The notes under the pieces are model-generated. The model was not told the origin of the DNA, searched no databases, and worked only from the letters and a program-made list of their open reading frames with translations. A stretch of DNA of 64,000 nucleotides, from NCBI GenBank assembly GCA_028047635.1, contig JAOFXR010000001.1, positions 62,001-126,000 of the forward strand, written 5' to 3'. The position numbers and the translations under genes are program-made. Of the stretch, positions 8,833-17,680 are shown piece by piece; the first letter of the stretch is position 1, and each line of letters opens with the position of its first letter. Source of the stretch: Verrucomicrobiales bacterium. GTDB taxonomy: Bacteria; Verrucomicrobiota; Verrucomicrobiia; Verrucomicrobiales; DEV007.

Positions 8833-9792
8833 TCAGTCTTCAGTCGTGGTCGAATCAAGTTCAGAAACAGAGGCACCGCCACCGCTCTTTTCCATTAACC
8901 AGACAAGCACGATGCCCAAAAGCATGAAAGCAATCGATAGGAAAAATTCACCCGAAAGCCCGGGGAGAAACCAATCATAGCCGGTCACTTTTTCCTTCCA
9001 TCCCCCTTCGATTTCAAAACGGGTAATGATCTCACTCTTCCAGGGCCAGATAATCAATAAAGAGCCGGCAACAAATCCGGTAAGAAGAGAAACGGCTAAA
9101 TCATGAAACTCACGAAACACCCAGGAAAGGAGTCGGCTCAAAAGAACCACCCCCAGGACCGCTCCGATTCCAACGGGAATGAGTGTCTTCACCGCTTCGA
9201 TCGAACCTGATTTGAGACCGGAAACCGAATCAATCATAATGAGCTGATAGTTTCCTAACAGCAGCAGAACAAATGAACCGGAAAGCCCCGGAATAATCAT
9301 GCTGGCCATGGCCACGACTCCACACAAAAGCAGATACAGTGTGCTGTCATTTTCTGACGCAGGTTTCAGCAGCGAAACAGCAAGCGCGATCGCAGTTCCA
9401 ACGAGGAGGGCGATGATGCAACCCACCGTCCACTTCTTGACCTGCTTTCCAACAAAATAGATCGAAGCAAAAATGAGCCCGAAAAAGAACGCCCAGACAT
9501 GTACGGCGTGATTCGCGAAAAGGTACTTCAACAATTCCGCGAGAGTCACGATACTTGCGATTACCCCGAGCCCTAGCAGGAAAAGGAACTGGAAATCAAT
9601 CTTCGCAGCAAACGCCCGAAACTGCCCTTTCAGAATCAGTTTGAGCGCCGCAGTGTCGATCGCTTTGATCGCATTAATGAGCCGCTCGTAGATGCCGGTG
9701 ATAAAAGCGACAGTTCCACCGGAAACACCGGGGATGACATTAGCGGCCCCCATTGCGGCACCTTTCAGGAAATAAGAGAGACCTTCTTTCAT
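8833..9792 (-). CDS. DUF368 membrane protein (PopT-type undecaprenyl-phosphate translocase)
   Basis: 319 residues with about eight to nine transmembrane segments. The N terminus FLKGAAMGAANVIPGVSGGT and the later ASMIIPGLSGSFVLLLLG are the two diagnostic GxxxxxPGxSG segments of DUF368. Members of this family have been shown to help return the lipid carrier undecaprenyl phosphate across the cytoplasmic membrane for cell-wall synthesis; this role is transferred from the family. The gene lies 19 bases downstream of the peptide deformylase gene on the same strand and may be co-transcribed with it. An AT-rich inverted repeat follows at 8766-8802 and may terminate transcription. Confidence 0.9.
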   Translation of the reverse strand: MKEGLSYFLKGAAMGAANVIPGVSGGTVAFITGIYERLINAIKAIDTAALKLILKGQFRAFAAKIDFQFLFLLGLGVIASIVTLAELLKYLFANHAVHVWAFFFGLIFASIYFVGKQVKKWTVGCIIALLVGTAIALAVSLLKPASENDSTLYLLLCGVVAMASMIIPGLSGSFVLLLLGNYQLIMIDSVSGLKSGSIEAVKTLIPVGIGAVLGVVLLSRLLSWVFREFHDLAVSLLTGFVAGSLLIIWPWKSEIITRFEIEGGWKEKVTGYDWFLPGLSGEFFLSIAFMLLGIVLVWLMEKSGGGASVSELDSTTTED

Positions 9793-9811
9793 AATGTGTG
9801 GATGGATAAGC

Positions 9812-10363
9812 TTAGCCGTATTCGGCCTGCATCTCCTTTAACTGGCGCTTGATCGCCAGCTTTCGCGCGCTGCTCATACGATCGATAAAAAGCTTCCCGA
9901 AAAGATGGTCCGTCTCATGCTGAATCGCTCTCGCAAAGAGACCATCAGTTTCGATCACGAGAGTTTCTCCATCAAGGGTCTGCAACGTCGCTTTTACCTC
10001 TGATGGTCGAATGATATCACCTCGCAGATCAGGGAACGATAAACATCCCTCGGTGTCGCCTTCCTTGTCGCCGCACATTTCCAGTTCAGGATTGAAAAAC
10101 ACGAGGGGACAAATTTCATCGAGCGTCGCCTCCTCACCATTCACGCGAAGATAGGTAATGCACTCTTCGTCGTGGGAAACATCAACCACTGCCAACTGCT
10201 GCGAAATGCCAATCTGAGGCGCAGCCAATCCAACGCCTTGGGCGTCGTACATCGTTTCGATCATGTCCTCAGCGAGGGCGCGCACCTCATCAGTCACTTC
10301 CGTAATGGGAGCAGCAGGCTTTCGAAGAACAGGGTCTGGGTAGAAAACAATCTTACGAATCAT
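9812..10363 (-). CDS. def: Peptide deformylase
   Basis: 183 residues with all three deformylase motifs: motif I GVGLAAPQIG, motif II EGCLSFPD with the metal-ligand Cys, and motif III QHETDHLFGKLFID (HExxH-type, with two metal His and the catalytic Glu). It removes the formyl group from the initiator methionine of nascent proteins in the cytoplasm. Length is normal for the family. It lies between the ExbD/TolR gene and the DUF368 gene, all on the minus strand, with a 72-base gap from the ExbD gene. Confidence 0.97.
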   Translation of the reverse strand: MIRKIVFYPDPVLRKPAAPITEVTDEVRALAEDMIETMYDAQGVGLAAPQIGISQQLAVVDVSHDEECITYLRVNGEEATLDEICPLVFFNPELEMCGDKEGDTEGCLSFPDLRGDIIRPSEVKATLQTLDGETLVIETDGLFARAIQHETDHLFGKLFIDRMSSARKLAIKRQLKEMQAEYG

Positions 10364-10435
10364 GACAAAAAATATTACCCGTATCTTACCCCAATCTTTC
10401 AGCCCTCCAACGGTAAATTCAGGAGAGCTTTCGTT

Positions 10436-10852
10436 CTACTCCTTCAAGACGATCCTCAAAGGTAAGTCTCCAATTTCAAGACCGGCCTCTGCCGCGGCAT
10501 CCCACACTTTGACCATGGACCCGAGTGGAGCCCCCTCATCTGCTTTCAGTTCGAGGCGAGCATCGGGATTATCCCTCCGCAAACCATTCAGTGCCGCCGC
10601 AAGTTGCTCCACGGGAAGGATCCGGTCTGCAAGAGAGAGCCTGCCATCAGCACTCAGTAACAAAGTAACGCGGCGACTGGAGTCTTCCCCGCCCAACACT
10701 TTGGTGGATGATGGCAAATTAACTTTTAAGAGCGACTCGCGCGTTTTGAAGGTTGTCGTAACAATGAAGAATATCAGCAGAATCGCGAGAATGTCGATCA
10801 AGGTGATGATCGGAACCGCAGGGCGCTGGCGTCTTTTCCGGTAAATATTCAC
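10436..10852 (-). CDS. exbD: ExbD/TolR-type biopolymer transporter subunit
   Basis: 138 residues with the family layout: a short cytoplasmic start, one transmembrane helix (IITLIDILAILLIFFIVTT) carrying the essential membrane Asp, and a periplasmic domain of about 95 residues ending in a strand near DLPLRIVLKE. Together with the ExbB-like protein it forms the proton-driven motor that energises a TonB- or TolA-type partner. It overlaps the ExbB-like gene by four bases (ATGA), which indicates translational coupling. Confidence 0.88.
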   Translation of the reverse strand: MNIYRKRRQRPAVPIITLIDILAILLIFFIVTTTFKTRESLLKVNLPSSTKVLGGEDSSRRVTLLLSADGRLSLADRILPVEQLAAALNGLRRDNPDARLELKADEGAPLGSMVKVWDAAAEAGLEIGDLPLRIVLKE

Positions 10853-11607
10853 GGCTGCCCCTCCACCGTTGGAGGCTCTGAAAGCGCCGTTTCACTTGCA
10901 ATTGTCGTTGCACGCACAATACCACCCAACTCCACAGAAGATTCCCTGGCATACAAACCTGCGCCACCTGCACGATAAAATTCATGCAAAAGGTGCCCGA
11001 TAATGACTTCGATTCTCGCGGCGATCCCCTCAAGACGACGAGTAAAATAGGAATGAAATATCACCGTGACCACTGCGACGACCAAACCGGCGATGGTAGT
11101 ATTCAAAGCGACCGCAATTCCCGCAGCAATCAACGAAGTATCGGCCACATCACCTCTTGCTCCGAGTGTGGCAAAAACACTCACCAACCCGCTAACGGTT
11201 CCAAGCAAGCCCAGTAACGGAGCGATCGTAATCACCACCTCGAGAACTCCCATCCCGTTTTCCAGCTTAACCATCTGCTCCTTTGCAGTCGCTTCGACCG
11301 CACTCTCCGCTTCCTCTCGGGTTGAAAACTCAGGGGATAAAGCAATGCGCCCGATTCGTCCAATGGGACTGTCACTTTGTTTCAGAGACTGATAAAGATC
11401 GGCAGGTTTCTCGCTCTCAAAAACTTGATCGCAATGAGCAAGGTCATTTCGTAGCTCGAGCGGAATCACTGACTTCCAGCGAAGAGTGATCGAGCGATGA
11501 ATACTGACCGCAATCGCGACAAAGGAGCAGACTGCAATAAAGGCCATAAAAATGCCCCCCGAAAGAAGGAAGGCCCACACTTTTTCGTTCACGGAAGGAT
11601 CAAGCAT
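10849..11607 (-). CDS. exbB: MotA/TolQ/ExbB proton channel family protein
   Basis: 252 residues with three transmembrane segments. The signature region VITIAPLLGLLGTVSGLVSVF, then IAAGIAVALNTTIAGLVVAV, is the proton-channel core of the ExbB/TolQ family. It partners with the ExbD-like subunit encoded directly downstream and with the TonB-like protein encoded 10 bases upstream, giving an operon of tonB-like, exbB and exbD. No TonB-dependent receptor is encoded in the window, so the transported substrate is unknown. Confidence 0.9.
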   Translation of the reverse strand: MLDPSVNEKVWAFLLSGGIFMAFIAVCSFVAIAVSIHRSITLRWKSVIPLELRNDLAHCDQVFESEKPADLYQSLKQSDSPIGRIGRIALSPEFSTREEAESAVEATAKEQMVKLENGMGVLEVVITIAPLLGLLGTVSGLVSVFATLGARGDVADTSLIAAGIAVALNTTIAGLVVAVVTVIFHSYFTRRLEGIAARIEVIIGHLLHEFYRAGGAGLYARESSVELGGIVRATTIASETALSEPPTVEGQP

Positions 11608-11616
11608 TGCGGTCGT

Positions 11617-12633
11617 TTAATAGGTAATAATATCGTAGCGAATTTCGAGCCCCTCTTCTCCTGCCTCTTCTGCAACCCCGGGCGGCATTGACGGCAGGTC
11701 AGACTCACGGATCGCCCGAAGCGAAATATCGAGCAAGGTCGCATTCGCCTCATTCTTAGTAATTTGCAACTGCTGAACCTCGCCGTTTCGATCGACACGA
11801 AAGGTCAACTTTAACATCCCCCAGATAACGGTTCCTTCCTTTTCTGCCCGGTAGCGATGCCACTTTTTGGCCACCGCATTTCTCACCGCTTGCTTGTATT
11901 CCCCCATCGCGGTCTTTTCAGCATCAACGGCATTCTCGCCCTCTTTTGTGGCTTTCCCGTTTCGATCATCCTTACGTCGCTCAGCCGAAAATCCATCGTC
12001 CCCCTCGTTGCCTCCACCCTCTTCCGCTTTAGCCGCGAGTGACGAGTCGTCCGAAACCGCAACCGAAGTCTCGGAGTCATTCTTCGTCACATAGATTTTT
12101 TCCGTCTCCTCATTCGCTTCTGATAATGCACCCGCTTCCTGTGCCGGACCCGTTTTAGAACCTCTTCCGCGCTGGGCGGAAGGCATCCTGTGCACTTCCC
12201 CGTCGCTGTATCTCTGATCCTTGAGAGTGAGGTCGGAATCCGATCCCGAGCCAACCAAAGTCGGGCCCGACTCCTCCGGTAACATCTCATCAGGCCGCAA
12301 TTGCGAAGCCGCGGTGGTATTGCGATCCGATTCAAAGCGGGGACGGTCCGGCTTTTCCAGTTCCGCTTCGTTGACTTCTGTGCTGACAAATTTACGCCCC
12401 GTCTTTGAATCAACGAGAGGCTGGGACTTCGCTTTCTCACGCTCCAGGTTCTCCATCACATCGCTCATCATCACCGTTACCTCCTGTGTTTGAGGCGCCG
12501 ACTTATGTCCTGCGGTCGAGGAATCCCTGCTCACACTGCGAGTCGTCAACAGCACAAAGACAGCCATCAAAAAGATGAGATGTGCGACCAGCGCTCCGGA
12601 AACACTGGCAAATACCTTTTGTTGCTCAGACAT
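11617..12633 (-). CDS. TonB/TolA-like energy transducer
   Basis: 338 residues. An N-terminal membrane helix (ALVAHLIFLMAVFVLLTT, about 13-30) is followed by a long charged, low-complexity periplasmic linker rich in Glu, Ser and Lys (about 40-245). A compact C-terminal domain follows (GMLKLTFRVDRNGEVQQLQI, then ATLLDISLRAIRESDLPSMP), which matches the TonB/TolA C-terminal fold with its terminal helix and strand. It transmits proton-motive energy from the ExbB/ExbD pair encoded directly downstream to an outer-membrane partner. The linker is Glu/Ser/Lys-rich rather than the Pro-Lys/Glu-Pro repeats of enterobacterial TonB, so a TolA-like role is equally possible. Confidence 0.8.
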   Translation of the reverse strand: MSEQQKVFASVSGALVAHLIFLMAVFVLLTTRSVSRDSSTAGHKSAPQTQEVTVMMSDVMENLEREKAKSQPLVDSKTGRKFVSTEVNEAELEKPDRPRFESDRNTTAASQLRPDEMLPEESGPTLVGSGSDSDLTLKDQRYSDGEVHRMPSAQRGRGSKTGPAQEAGALSEANEETEKIYVTKNDSETSVAVSDDSSLAAKAEEGGGNEGDDGFSAERRKDDRNGKATKEGENAVDAEKTAMGEYKQAVRNAVAKKWHRYRAEKEGTVIWGMLKLTFRVDRNGEVQQLQITKNEANATLLDISLRAIRESDLPSMPPGVAEEAGEEGLEIRYDIITY

Positions 12634-12676
12634 GAGTCGGGTGGAAATGAAGTGATCTAGATCACAGACCTTTTAT

Positions 12677-13534
12677 TTAAAGCGTCTTTCGAGCGAAATG
12701 AAAGAGGTATTGCTGGGCATAACCTGCGTTCTCACCGAAGTAATCCACCGCCCATTTCTGCAGTTTCTGACCACGCACCCGCTTGCGGTAATTCTCCCGC
12801 AGAATGCGCTCTATCCAGACGTCGATGGGAAAAGCCCCGTGAAACCCTCCGCTGAAAAGAAGCACGCAATTTGCAATTTTTTCACCGACCCCATGAAGCT
12901 CCAGCAACGCGGCCATGACTTTTTCCGGATCCTCCTCGCTTTCAATTTGTGCCAGGTCAAAACTCCCCGACTCGATCGCCTGCGCCGCAAGATGCAACGA
13001 CTTGGCCCGATAGCCAAGAGAGCACTCGCGCAGAGCCTCTTCACCCGCGCTCGCCAGTGCGCGGGGCTCGGGATACGAATAAAAAGTCTGACCGGCCAGT
13101 TCGTGAGCAACTCCGTAACGACGTCGCAATTTCATAGAAATCGCGCGGATGTGAGCCACCTGCTTTAACGAAGAGGTAATGAAAGTAGCGAGGCACTCCC
13201 ACATCGGCTGACGCGCGAGACGAATTCCCGGACAATAGACAATCGCTTCCGCCAACACTTCATCGCCTTGAGGAAACGTCGCATGAATTGAATCCATCGC
13301 ATGATCAAGACCGAAGTAACCCGACAGAAGCGTCTCATCATTTGAAAGCCCGTAGACACGACCATCTTCGGACTGAGTAATGAATGAGGGGCCCTTGCCC
13401 CCTGCACATCCGGCAAAGCCTGCGCAACCGTCAAGCAGAGCCGATTCCCAATGAAAGAGCTGCCCGGATTTGAGGGTATCCACCAGCGAAAACTCTCCCT
13501 CGTAGGGAATCTCGACCAATCCGGAAACAGACAT
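12677..13534 (-). CDS. ogg: 8-oxoguanine DNA glycosylase/AP lyase of the OGG type
   Basis: 285 residues. The helix-hairpin-helix GPD core is clear: ELHGVGEKIANCVLLFSGG with the Schiff-base Lys in VGEK, then AFPIDVWIERIL with the catalytic Asp. The N-terminal part (SGQLFHWE) fits the OGG1 N-terminal domain. The enzyme excises 8-oxoguanine from DNA in the cytoplasm. It is more like eukaryotic OGG1 than MutM, as in several bacterial groups. The gene starts six bases after the stop of rex on the same strand, suggesting joint expression. Confidence 0.88.
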   Translation of the reverse strand: MSVSGLVEIPYEGEFSLVDTLKSGQLFHWESALLDGCAGFAGCAGGKGPSFITQSEDGRVYGLSNDETLLSGYFGLDHAMDSIHATFPQGDEVLAEAIVYCPGIRLARQPMWECLATFITSSLKQVAHIRAISMKLRRRYGVAHELAGQTFYSYPEPRALASAGEEALRECSLGYRAKSLHLAAQAIESGSFDLAQIESEEDPEKVMAALLELHGVGEKIANCVLLFSGGFHGAFPIDVWIERILRENYRKRVRGQKLQKWAVDYFGENAGYAQQYLFHFARKTL

Positions 13535-13540
13535 CTAAAC

Positions 13541-14167
13541 TCAGCTGGCAAAAAAACAAATGCTCCCGAGTTCAGCGGCAAGATCCACTTGATTCACCAT
13601 GACACCCTCCGGAACCGACAGCACGGCGGAAGAAAAATTGAGAATCGCCTTCACCCCCTGTGCGACAAGATCGTCGGCAACCGACTGTCCCGCCGCTTCC
13701 GGCACGGCAATAATAGCAACACGGACACCGTGAGTCTGCACATACTCTGCGAGATGATCGACCGGAAGAACCGGAACACCCATTTCTTCGGTCGTCGACT
13801 TCACATGCTCCGTATCCGCATCGAAAGCAGCAATGATTTCAAATCCCTCGCGGCGAAATCCCCCATATCTCAGGAGCGCCGATCCGAGATTACCGACACC
13901 AACCATGACCACTGGCTGAAGAACCGAAAGACCGAGAATACCCGAGATAGCCCCCGAAAGCGTCGTCACGCCATAGCCAAGACCTCTGGTTCCAAACTGG
14001 CCTACGTGACCGAGATCCTTACGCAACTGGGTCGGCTTCACTCCGGCAGCTCCAGCGAGATCTTCGGAAGAAACGGTCTCGACGCCATTTTTACTAAATT
14101 TTTGGAGACAACGCTGATAGAGCGAAAGCCGGTAAACCGTCCGTCTGGGAATGTCGATTTTTTCCAA
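13541..14167 (-). CDS. rex: Redox-sensing transcriptional repressor Rex
   Basis: 208 residues. The N-terminal winged-helix domain (VYRLSLYQRCLQKF, then GVKPTQLRKDLGHVGQFGT) and the C-terminal Rossmann domain (VVMVGVGNLGSALLRYGGF) are both typical for Rex. Rex senses the NADH/NAD ratio and represses fermentation and respiration genes when NADH is low. It heads a two-gene unit with the OGG-type glycosylase. A Rex operator has the form TTGTGAANNNNTTCACAA; I did not see one directly upstream. Confidence 0.95.
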   Translation of the reverse strand: MEKIDIPRRTVYRLSLYQRCLQKFSKNGVETVSSEDLAGAAGVKPTQLRKDLGHVGQFGTRGLGYGVTTLSGAISGILGLSVLQPVVMVGVGNLGSALLRYGGFRREGFEIIAAFDADTEHVKSTTEEMGVPVLPVDHLAEYVQTHGVRVAIIAVPEAAGQSVADDLVAQGVKAILNFSSAVLSVPEGVMVNQVDLAAELGSICFFAS

Positions 14168-14302
14168 TTCTTCGTGGGGTGAAACTTAAGAGAGTGAATG
14201 CACGTCCATTATCTGACGTATCAAAGACTCAATTCGTTGGATAATTATTCAAAAAAAGAACCTCGCACCGAAACGATGCCTCCGCCACCCTCCCTTTTAG
14301 GG

Positions 14303-15262
14303 CTACAAGTCGCACTTTTCCAAGTTCCCGGTGGCTGTCTGCCCTCCACGAACGACGACCCGGTTCAACACAGCACCCTTTTCCACCGATGCTCCCGACC
14401 AGATCACCGATTCTTTAATCGTGACCCCTTCGCCAATCTCTGCATCACTTCCGATCGCGGAAACGGCATCAATCTCCGCACTGGCAGAGACTTTGGCATC
14501 CGAAGAAATGCGCTCTCCCAACGAGCGATCGCCGTATCTTGGAAATTCGCCGGAAAGCACTTTCTGCGCATCAAGATACGATTCCCTGTCTCCGAGGTCA
14601 CTCCAATGCCCCTCATCAACAACGATCCCACCTACCGCTTCGCCCGCCCGAATTGCTTCCAGAAATGGCAACACCACAGACTCAATTTTCCCGGGCCGAA
14701 TGAATTTCAAAAAAGCAGGCGAAACGAAATAAATGCCCGTGAACTGAAATCGATGCGGCCAGTCAGGTTGAAGTGCCCCCCTCAAATCGACCACCTGTCC
14801 CGTGTCCGGATCAAACCCCACCCGAAGTTCATCACCGGTGGAACGAAGAATCAGGGTTACCAAATCCCCCGACTCCTTATGTTTCTCCCACGCCTCGCGA
14901 AGCGGCATGTCGGTCAGAATATCGCCATTGTAGACAACAAAGGACTCCGTCCCGGGCAGCCAGTCGCGAATGTTATCAATTCCACCGGCGGTATCCAACA
15001 ATGTCGATTCATGCCGTAAAATCAGCGGCGCATCGTCATAACACGCTTCCGGAAAAGTCTCACCGTAGGCCTCCGGACAATGGTGTGTGTTGATCAAAAA
15101 TTCAGAAATCCCCAGATCTGCCTTGAGGTGATCGAAAGCATAAGTAATGAGCGGCTTGTTCCCGACCGGCACGAGCGGCTTCGGAAGATTCTCCGTCATA
15201 GGCCGCAAACGGGTTCCCAAACCCGCGCCAAGAATAAATGCCTTTTTCGTTTCACCCAACAT
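14303..15262 (-). CDS. NDP-sugar nucleotidyltransferase (MurU/mannose-1-phosphate guanylyltransferase-like) with beta-helix tail
   Basis: 319 residues. The nucleotide-binding start AFILGAGLGTRLRPMTE and the following LPKPLVPVGNKPLI are the signature of nucleotidyltransferases that join a sugar 1-phosphate to NTP. VYNGDILTD holds the metal-binding Asp. The last 70 residues are hexapeptide-like left-handed beta-helix repeats (AKVSASAEIDAVSAIGSDAE). Possible products are GDP-mannose, UDP-MurNAc (as in MurU) or another NDP-sugar; the sequence alone does not decide. A sugar 1-kinase of the APH family is encoded 8 kb away and could supply its substrate. Confidence 0.85.
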   Translation of the reverse strand: MLGETKKAFILGAGLGTRLRPMTENLPKPLVPVGNKPLITYAFDHLKADLGISEFLINTHHCPEAYGETFPEACYDDAPLILRHESTLLDTAGGIDNIRDWLPGTESFVVYNGDILTDMPLREAWEKHKESGDLVTLILRSTGDELRVGFDPDTGQVVDLRGALQPDWPHRFQFTGIYFVSPAFLKFIRPGKIESVVLPFLEAIRAGEAVGGIVVDEGHWSDLGDRESYLDAQKVLSGEFPRYGDRSLGERISSDAKVSASAEIDAVSAIGSDAEIGEGVTIKESVIWSGASVEKGAVLNRVVVRGGQTATGNLEKCDL

Positions 15263-15387
15263 ATTGCGGGAAAGATCCCTCTAATCAGAATCGTTTCAAC
15301 TGCATTCCACACTCGGTGCAGCGAGGGACGCGATCTAAGTATAAGCCATTGTTTGCGGAAAAAAGAAACCTGTCCCATCTTCCCGAC

Positions 15388-16251
15388 ATGGCACTTATCA
15401 TCAATGACGTCCGAATCGAGGACGAAGAGATCGCAGAGGAGTTCGAATCCATTAAAGAGCACTACCAGTCTCAGGGAGAAGTCGTCTGCTGTGATCGCGA
15501 CGAAGAGTTTCAGCAATATGCCCGCGACAATGTTTTAAATCGCACGCTTATGGAGCAGGAATCGGTGAAGCGTTTCGGGGAAATCTCAGAAACAGAAGTC
15601 GCCGAGCGCTTCGAGGCAATCAAAGGAGAGCACGGCGGCGAAAAAGAGTTTTACGACAACACGGGCCTGAACCAGGGAGACAAAGCCATGATCCTCCGCC
15701 GCCTCAAGAGCAGCATGACGGTCGATCGCCTCATGGATGAAGACCTGCCATTTCCAGAAGCACCCTCTGAGGAAGTGCTGGAAGCCTATTACCAGGAAAA
15801 CATCGCCCGCTTCATGAGCGAGGAAGAAGTTCGCGTGAGCCAGATTTTCGTTGAGCCTTCGAGTCACGAAGCCGCAAGAGAAACGTTTGTCGCACTCAGA
15901 ACGCTCCGTCGAGAGCTTCTCGAAGGAAAAGATTTCGATGTCGCAGCGCGGGAACATGGTTCCGACGACAGGGATACCGATTTGGGATTCATGAAGCAAG
16001 GCGACACCATGCCTGAAATCGAAGCAATTACCTTTTCACTGGAAGTAGGAGAGATCAGCCCTGTCGTTGCTACTCATTACGGATTTCATCTCTTTAAAGT
16101 GATCGAACAGAAAGCTCCAGCACCTATCCCTAAAGAGGAGATTCCAACACTGGGGGAACAACTTCTCACCGAGACGCGAAACAACGCCATTCAAGCGATC
16201 ATCGACCAGCTTCGTGATCAGGCCGATATTAAGGAAGTAGAGTCTGAGTAG
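15388..16251 (+). CDS. PpiC-type (parvulin) peptidylprolyl isomerase
   Basis: 287 residues from the ATG at 15388, chosen because the sequence upstream is not protein-like. The N-terminal half is helical and charged (SurA/NifM-like chaperone part). The parvulin domain follows from about residue 145: EEEVRVSQIFVEPSS, DLGFMKQGDTMPEIE and VVATHYGFHLFKVIEQK, all family motifs. It lacks a visible signal peptide, so it may act in the cytoplasm, as NifM does, unlike PrsA or SurA. The gene diverges from the nucleotidyltransferase gene. Confidence 0.87.
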   Translation: MALIINDVRIEDEEIAEEFESIKEHYQSQGEVVCCDRDEEFQQYARDNVLNRTLMEQESVKRFGEISETEVAERFEAIKGEHGGEKEFYDNTGLNQGDKAMILRRLKSSMTVDRLMDEDLPFPEAPSEEVLEAYYQENIARFMSEEEVRVSQIFVEPSSHEAARETFVALRTLRRELLEGKDFDVAAREHGSDDRDTDLGFMKQGDTMPEIEAITFSLEVGEISPVVATHYGFHLFKVIEQKAPAPIPKEEIPTLGEQLLTETRNNAIQAIIDQLRDQADIKEVESE

Positions 16252-16355
16252 AGAATTCTTTTCGCGGTCCCGTGGAACGAGTTTTCACGACGCGGGACTC
16301 TTATTAGCTTCTCGCTGGCCGCCTCAACCAATCAACTGAGATTGGTTCCAATCAT

Positions 16356-16631
16356 TCACCCTGGTGAAATGAAGCTAAGCAGCGAAAATGCTCCGGGGAG
16401 AATTATTCGCGGTATTTCAAAGGACTCGATGCGGCAAAACATCTCGTAATTGTCGAGATTTAGCTCAAAAATAGCGTTTTTGTCCACCGGTGGAACAAAT
16501 TCCAGCCGTAGCTCACGTTTATCATATTTCACATCGAGGTAAACACCGACCTCTTCGATGTGCTCATCGGTCAAGCGTTCCAAACCCTCGGGCGCTAAAC
16601 ACTTCGCCGGAGACTTAAACGTCCGAGCCAA
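16356..16631 (-). CDS. Small hypothetical protein, doubtful
   Basis: A 91-codon frame beginning with TTG; a stop codon lies two codons upstream, so it cannot be much longer. The product starts ARTFKSPAKCLAPEGLERL and has a beta-rich stretch (VYLDVKYDKRELRLEFVPP). Codon use looks plausible and no competing frame covers this region. I recognise no family and see no ribosome-binding site. If it is not real, positions 16252-16690 hold no gene. Confidence 0.35.
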   Translation of the reverse strand: MARTFKSPAKCLAPEGLERLTDEHIEEVGVYLDVKYDKRELRLEFVPPVDKNAIFELNLDNYEMFCRIESFEIPRIILPGAFSLLSFISPG

Positions 16632-16690
16632 TCTCAGTTAGCCAATTGAATCGAAGCCACAATGGGCCTCCATTGCGCGGTAGCTCACTA

Positions 16691-16990
16691 CTATCCGCGT
16701 GAATCGGGATCTGAGACTTCGTATTGCCCTGCGACTTTATTCGCCATGCACGGAGTGCTTGCCTCAACCCAGACGGCAAAATGATCGCTCGCCTTGTGCG
16801 CAAGAAACGCCTCCCGATTCGTGTAGAGCTCGTAGATCGCAAATTTTGTTTCGTCATCCACGTGCTGAGACCATTCCCATTTCAGGCAATCAGGCTCATG
16901 GCGTGAGTGAGCAGCATTCCCCTTCAACGCGGAGATCATGTCATCCACTTTATCTAAATGGGCTTCAATAGTAACTACAACAGCAAGCAT
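16691..16990 (-). CDS. Antibiotic biosynthesis monooxygenase (ABM) domain protein
   Basis: 99 residues forming a single ABM/ferredoxin-like domain: MLAVVVTIEAHLDKVDDMIS, CLKWEWSQHVDDETKFAIYE, LYTNREAFLAHKASDHF. These dimeric proteins include quinol monooxygenases such as YgiN and heme-degrading enzymes, and many have unknown substrates. Length matches the family exactly. It is a single gene with no obvious partner. Confidence 0.85.
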   Translation of the reverse strand: MLAVVVTIEAHLDKVDDMISALKGNAAHSRHEPDCLKWEWSQHVDDETKFAIYELYTNREAFLAHKASDHFAVWVEASTPCMANKVAGQYEVSDPDSRG

Positions 16991-17047
16991 GCCGCGAATT
17001 AAGCCACGGCTTCGAAAAAAGGCAAGGGCCTTCCCTGCCGGATATGC

Positions 17048-17078
17048 AACCCTGTTGGTTCAGCGACCTTACAGGGTT
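17048..17078 (-). terminator. Hairpin at the 3' end of the 17069-17656 gene
   Basis: AACCCTGT at 17048-17055 and ACAGGGTT at 17071-17078 are perfect complements, with GGT and ACC inside the loop extending the pairing. The stem covers the stop region of the minus-strand membrane-protein gene. There is no strong T-run, so a Rho-independent terminator is only possible. A related CCAACAGGGTT string occurs at 45004-45014. Confidence 0.4.
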
Positions 17079-17656
17079 CGATTTCGGCCGCGCTCTTTCT
17101 GCCACCACCTTATGAGATACATAATCCCAAAGAACATCCCCACGCTCCCCCCGATGTAGCTGGCGTTATGAATGTATCCCACGGTCATGAAGGCTTTTTC
17201 ATCAATGACACCGAGTTCAGCCATCCAGTCCCGCCACCCCTCCGAATGGCCTGTCGTGCGGCGGTAAAGTCCCCAGCAATATCCAATCACCCCTGAGACC
17301 ATCGTCGTGGCAAAAACAAGCGCAAAGGACTTCGCGACAACACGATGGGGAGGTAGCAACCCTTCTCTTTTCACAGAAACTCTCGCGAGCACCCATGCCG
17401 TTAAGGCACCGACCCACCAACTGGCGAGAAACCCAATGATGCCAGCGAAGAGACGCGGGCTATCCAACGCAGGGCGGGCGTAGGAAAACTGGTCGAACTT
17501 GAACCGGGTAAAATACTCCGGCCCGATCGTGTAGGTGACCTGATCGTGAAGCACGCCGTAGAAACCTCCCACGAGCGCTCCGGCAGCGGTCAAGGCCGCA
17601 ATGCGACCCACAGTTGAAAGCGGGATGCTGGGATAGATCAGATCGACCAGCTTCAT
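17069..17656 (-). CDS. Hypothetical membrane protein
   Basis: 195 residues with about four transmembrane segments: AALTAAGALVGGFYGVLH, FAGIIGFLASWWVGALTAWV, AKSFALVFATTMVSGVIGYC and SYIGGSVGMFFGIMYLI. A soluble loop (RTTGHSEGWRDWMAELGVI) lies between the third and fourth helix, and the C terminus is basic. No named family is recognised. It follows ybaB by 24 bases on the same strand and may be the last gene of a dnaX-ybaB unit. Confidence 0.7.
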   Translation of the reverse strand: MKLVDLIYPSIPLSTVGRIAALTAAGALVGGFYGVLHDQVTYTIGPEYFTRFKFDQFSYARPALDSPRLFAGIIGFLASWWVGALTAWVLARVSVKREGLLPPHRVVAKSFALVFATTMVSGVIGYCWGLYRRTTGHSEGWRDWMAELGVIDEKAFMTVGYIHNASYIGGSVGMFFGIMYLIRWWQKERGRNRTL

Positions 17657-17680
17657 CCCTACTCCCGGTTCTCAGGTGGA